Position numbers and translations under genes: made by a program
The notes under the pieces: model-generated
What the model was told of the DNA's origin: nothing
Databases searched by the model: none
What the model saw: the letters and a program-made list of their open reading frames with translations, nothing else
Part shown: piece after piece, positions 60,663 to 61,486 of the stretch
Position numbering within the stretch: the stretch's first letter is position 1
Layout of the letters: each line of letters opens with the position of its first letter
Source: Acetivibrio straminisolvens JCM 21531
GTDB lineage: Bacteria > Bacillota > Clostridia > Acetivibrionales > Acetivibrionaceae
Direction of reading: 5' to 3'
Length of the DNA: 61,486 nt
Assembly (NCBI RefSeq): GCF_000521465.1
Contig: NZ_BAVR01000016.1
Coordinates: 1-61,486 of the forward strand

Positions 60663-61100
60663 TTGAAAGCATTAAAAACTTATAACTCGAAAGTATCAAG
60701 CGAAAAGGAGAATATTTGTTTTCTGGTCAAAGATATATTAAAATTCCTATGCGACTCGAGTGATGCTATAAATGAAGAAATTCTATTTGAAATCAAGGTT
60801 ATATTAAACGAGCTTTTGCAGAATGCAGTAAAACACGGTAATAAAGACGACTCGTCAAAGTCGGTTAAAGTTTGTGCCGGCATAACAGCAAGCAATTCTG
60901 TCTATTTTATTATAGAAGATGAAGGTGAGGGCTACGACTGCGGATGTATATGCGATGAGGAAGGCGGTCCCGATGAGATGGCGGATATATGCGATCTTAA
61001 AGAAAGCGGACGGGGGATGTTGATTGTAAGCAGCTTGTGCGATAAGATAAGGTTCAATAAAAAGGGAAACAAAGTAATAGTATTGAAAAAGCTTAAATAA
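60663..61100 (+). CDS. RsbW/RsbT-like serine kinase or anti-sigma ATPase
   Basis: 145 residues with an intact GHKL ATPase core: N box VILNELLQNAVKHGNK, G1 box IIEDEGEGYD, G2 box KESGRGMLIVSSL. Start is TTG at 60663 with gggagataag upstream, 152 bases after sigB. Unlike the RsbW-like protein before sigB, all nucleotide-binding motifs look functional, and a Cys-rich insert (CGCICDEE) follows the G1 box. It may supply the kinase activity for this partner-switching module. Confidence 0.82.
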   Translation: MKALKTYNSKVSSEKENICFLVKDILKFLCDSSDAINEEILFEIKVILNELLQNAVKHGNKDDSSKSVKVCAGITASNSVYFIIEDEGEGYDCGCICDEEGGPDEMADICDLKESGRGMLIVSSLCDKIRFNKKGNKVIVLKKLK

Positions 61101-61486
61101 TATCTGAATAGTATAAGATAGCCGATTCGGGAAATAATAATACTATATTTATTAAATATATTAATGCTTTATATTATTGGCCAACAGTACTTTTGGCCAA
61201 TAATAATATAGAATCGGTAGGACACATCGAGAAAACAGAGGATATTATTAAATATTTCATAGAATAATCAAGAATTTAATTAATAAATTAATATAATTAT
61301 GTTTAATGAGAGATTTAAGGGTTGAAACAATTTAGCGCAGGTGGTATATTAGTAAAGCCGTCGCTGATGAACGGCACTGAATAAAAAGGATTTTAAAAAC
61401 AGATAAAAAAATTCAAAAAAAGTGTTGACAAATTAAAAATAACATGCTAATATGTAAAAGTCGCGCTGAGGTAACAAGGCGCGAGA
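61101..61486 (+). other. Gene-free right edge with nested hairpins and a strong promoter
   Basis: Holds a nested inverted repeat (61122-61217), a small hairpin gccgt/acggc (61356-61374), and at the edge a promoter with a GC-rich hairpin directly after it. The transcribed gene lies outside the window; an rRNA or tRNA unit is one possibility. Confidence 0.5.
61425..61453 (+). promoter_or_regulatory. Strong sigma-A promoter at the right edge
   Basis: Perfect TTGACA (61425-61430), 17-base spacer, TAATAT (61448-61453), followed by a hairpin tcgcgc / gcgcga (61461-61484) at the start of the transcript. Confidence 0.75.

Overview
The window reads as chromosome of an anaerobic, cellulolytic, low-GC Firmicute, very close to Acetivibrio (Clostridium) thermocellus. 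Pointers are four recognisable dockerin-bearing proteins (a GH26 mannanase, a GH9 and a GH5 cellulase, an SGNH esterase), a subtilase fusion ending in cohesin-like and dockerin domains, an SLH protein, a GTP-type PEP carboxykinase, a class I lysyl-tRNA synthetase, a CIRCE-controlled groESL and a sigma-B type operon. No rRNA, tRNA or CRISPR array was found.

Layout. 1-7.1 kb, minus strand: the 5' end of an IS256-type transposase, an unknown membrane protein, and a three-gene unit made of a membrane-anchored HTH protein and two secreted copper-amine-oxidase-N/TPR paralogues. 7.3-12.2 kb, minus: a giant secreted protease fusion. 12.4-21.6 kb, plus: Na/Pi cotransporter, man26, celT and a two-component system. 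21.6-29.2 kb, mixed strands: dockerin remnant, class I lysS, Gfo/Idh oxidoreductase, CNNM/CorC protein, MerR-TipAS regulator, celG. 29.9-38.6 kb, plus: pckA, a DnaA-box cluster, hpf, pcrA, SLH-BsuPI protein and a membrane C39 peptidase. 38.9-40.4 kb, minus: dockerin-SGNH esterase. 40.7-50.9 kb: a near-complete histidine operon (hisZ-G-D-C-B, purC, hisH-A-F-IE) plus an AlbA_2 protein. 51.0-61.5 kb: groESL, a PilZ protein, a GH18 protein, greA and the rsbV-rsbW-sigB cluster.

A strong property of this copy of the sequence is that about twenty genes, many of them essential or housekeeping (pckA, pcrA, hisZ, hisD, hisC, hisH), are split by one-base deletions, nearly always in a run of identical bases. 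Restoring one base rejoins each gene in frame with family-typical sequence. I therefore treat these as probable sequencing errors and annotate the genes as single CDSs with the break noted.

The most interesting structures are: (1) a roughly 65-bp two-hairpin repeat that sits immediately downstream of an intrinsic terminator at every clear copy (five, plus a sixth degenerate one); (2) a cluster of DnaA boxes beside an AT-only stretch, upstream of hpf and away from any dnaA gene in view; (3) a membrane HTH protein whose outer tail carries the same short motif as its two secreted TPR neighbours; (4) a subtilase-FN3-Kelch-cohesin-dockerin fusion; (5) near-identical promoters upstream of man26 and celT.
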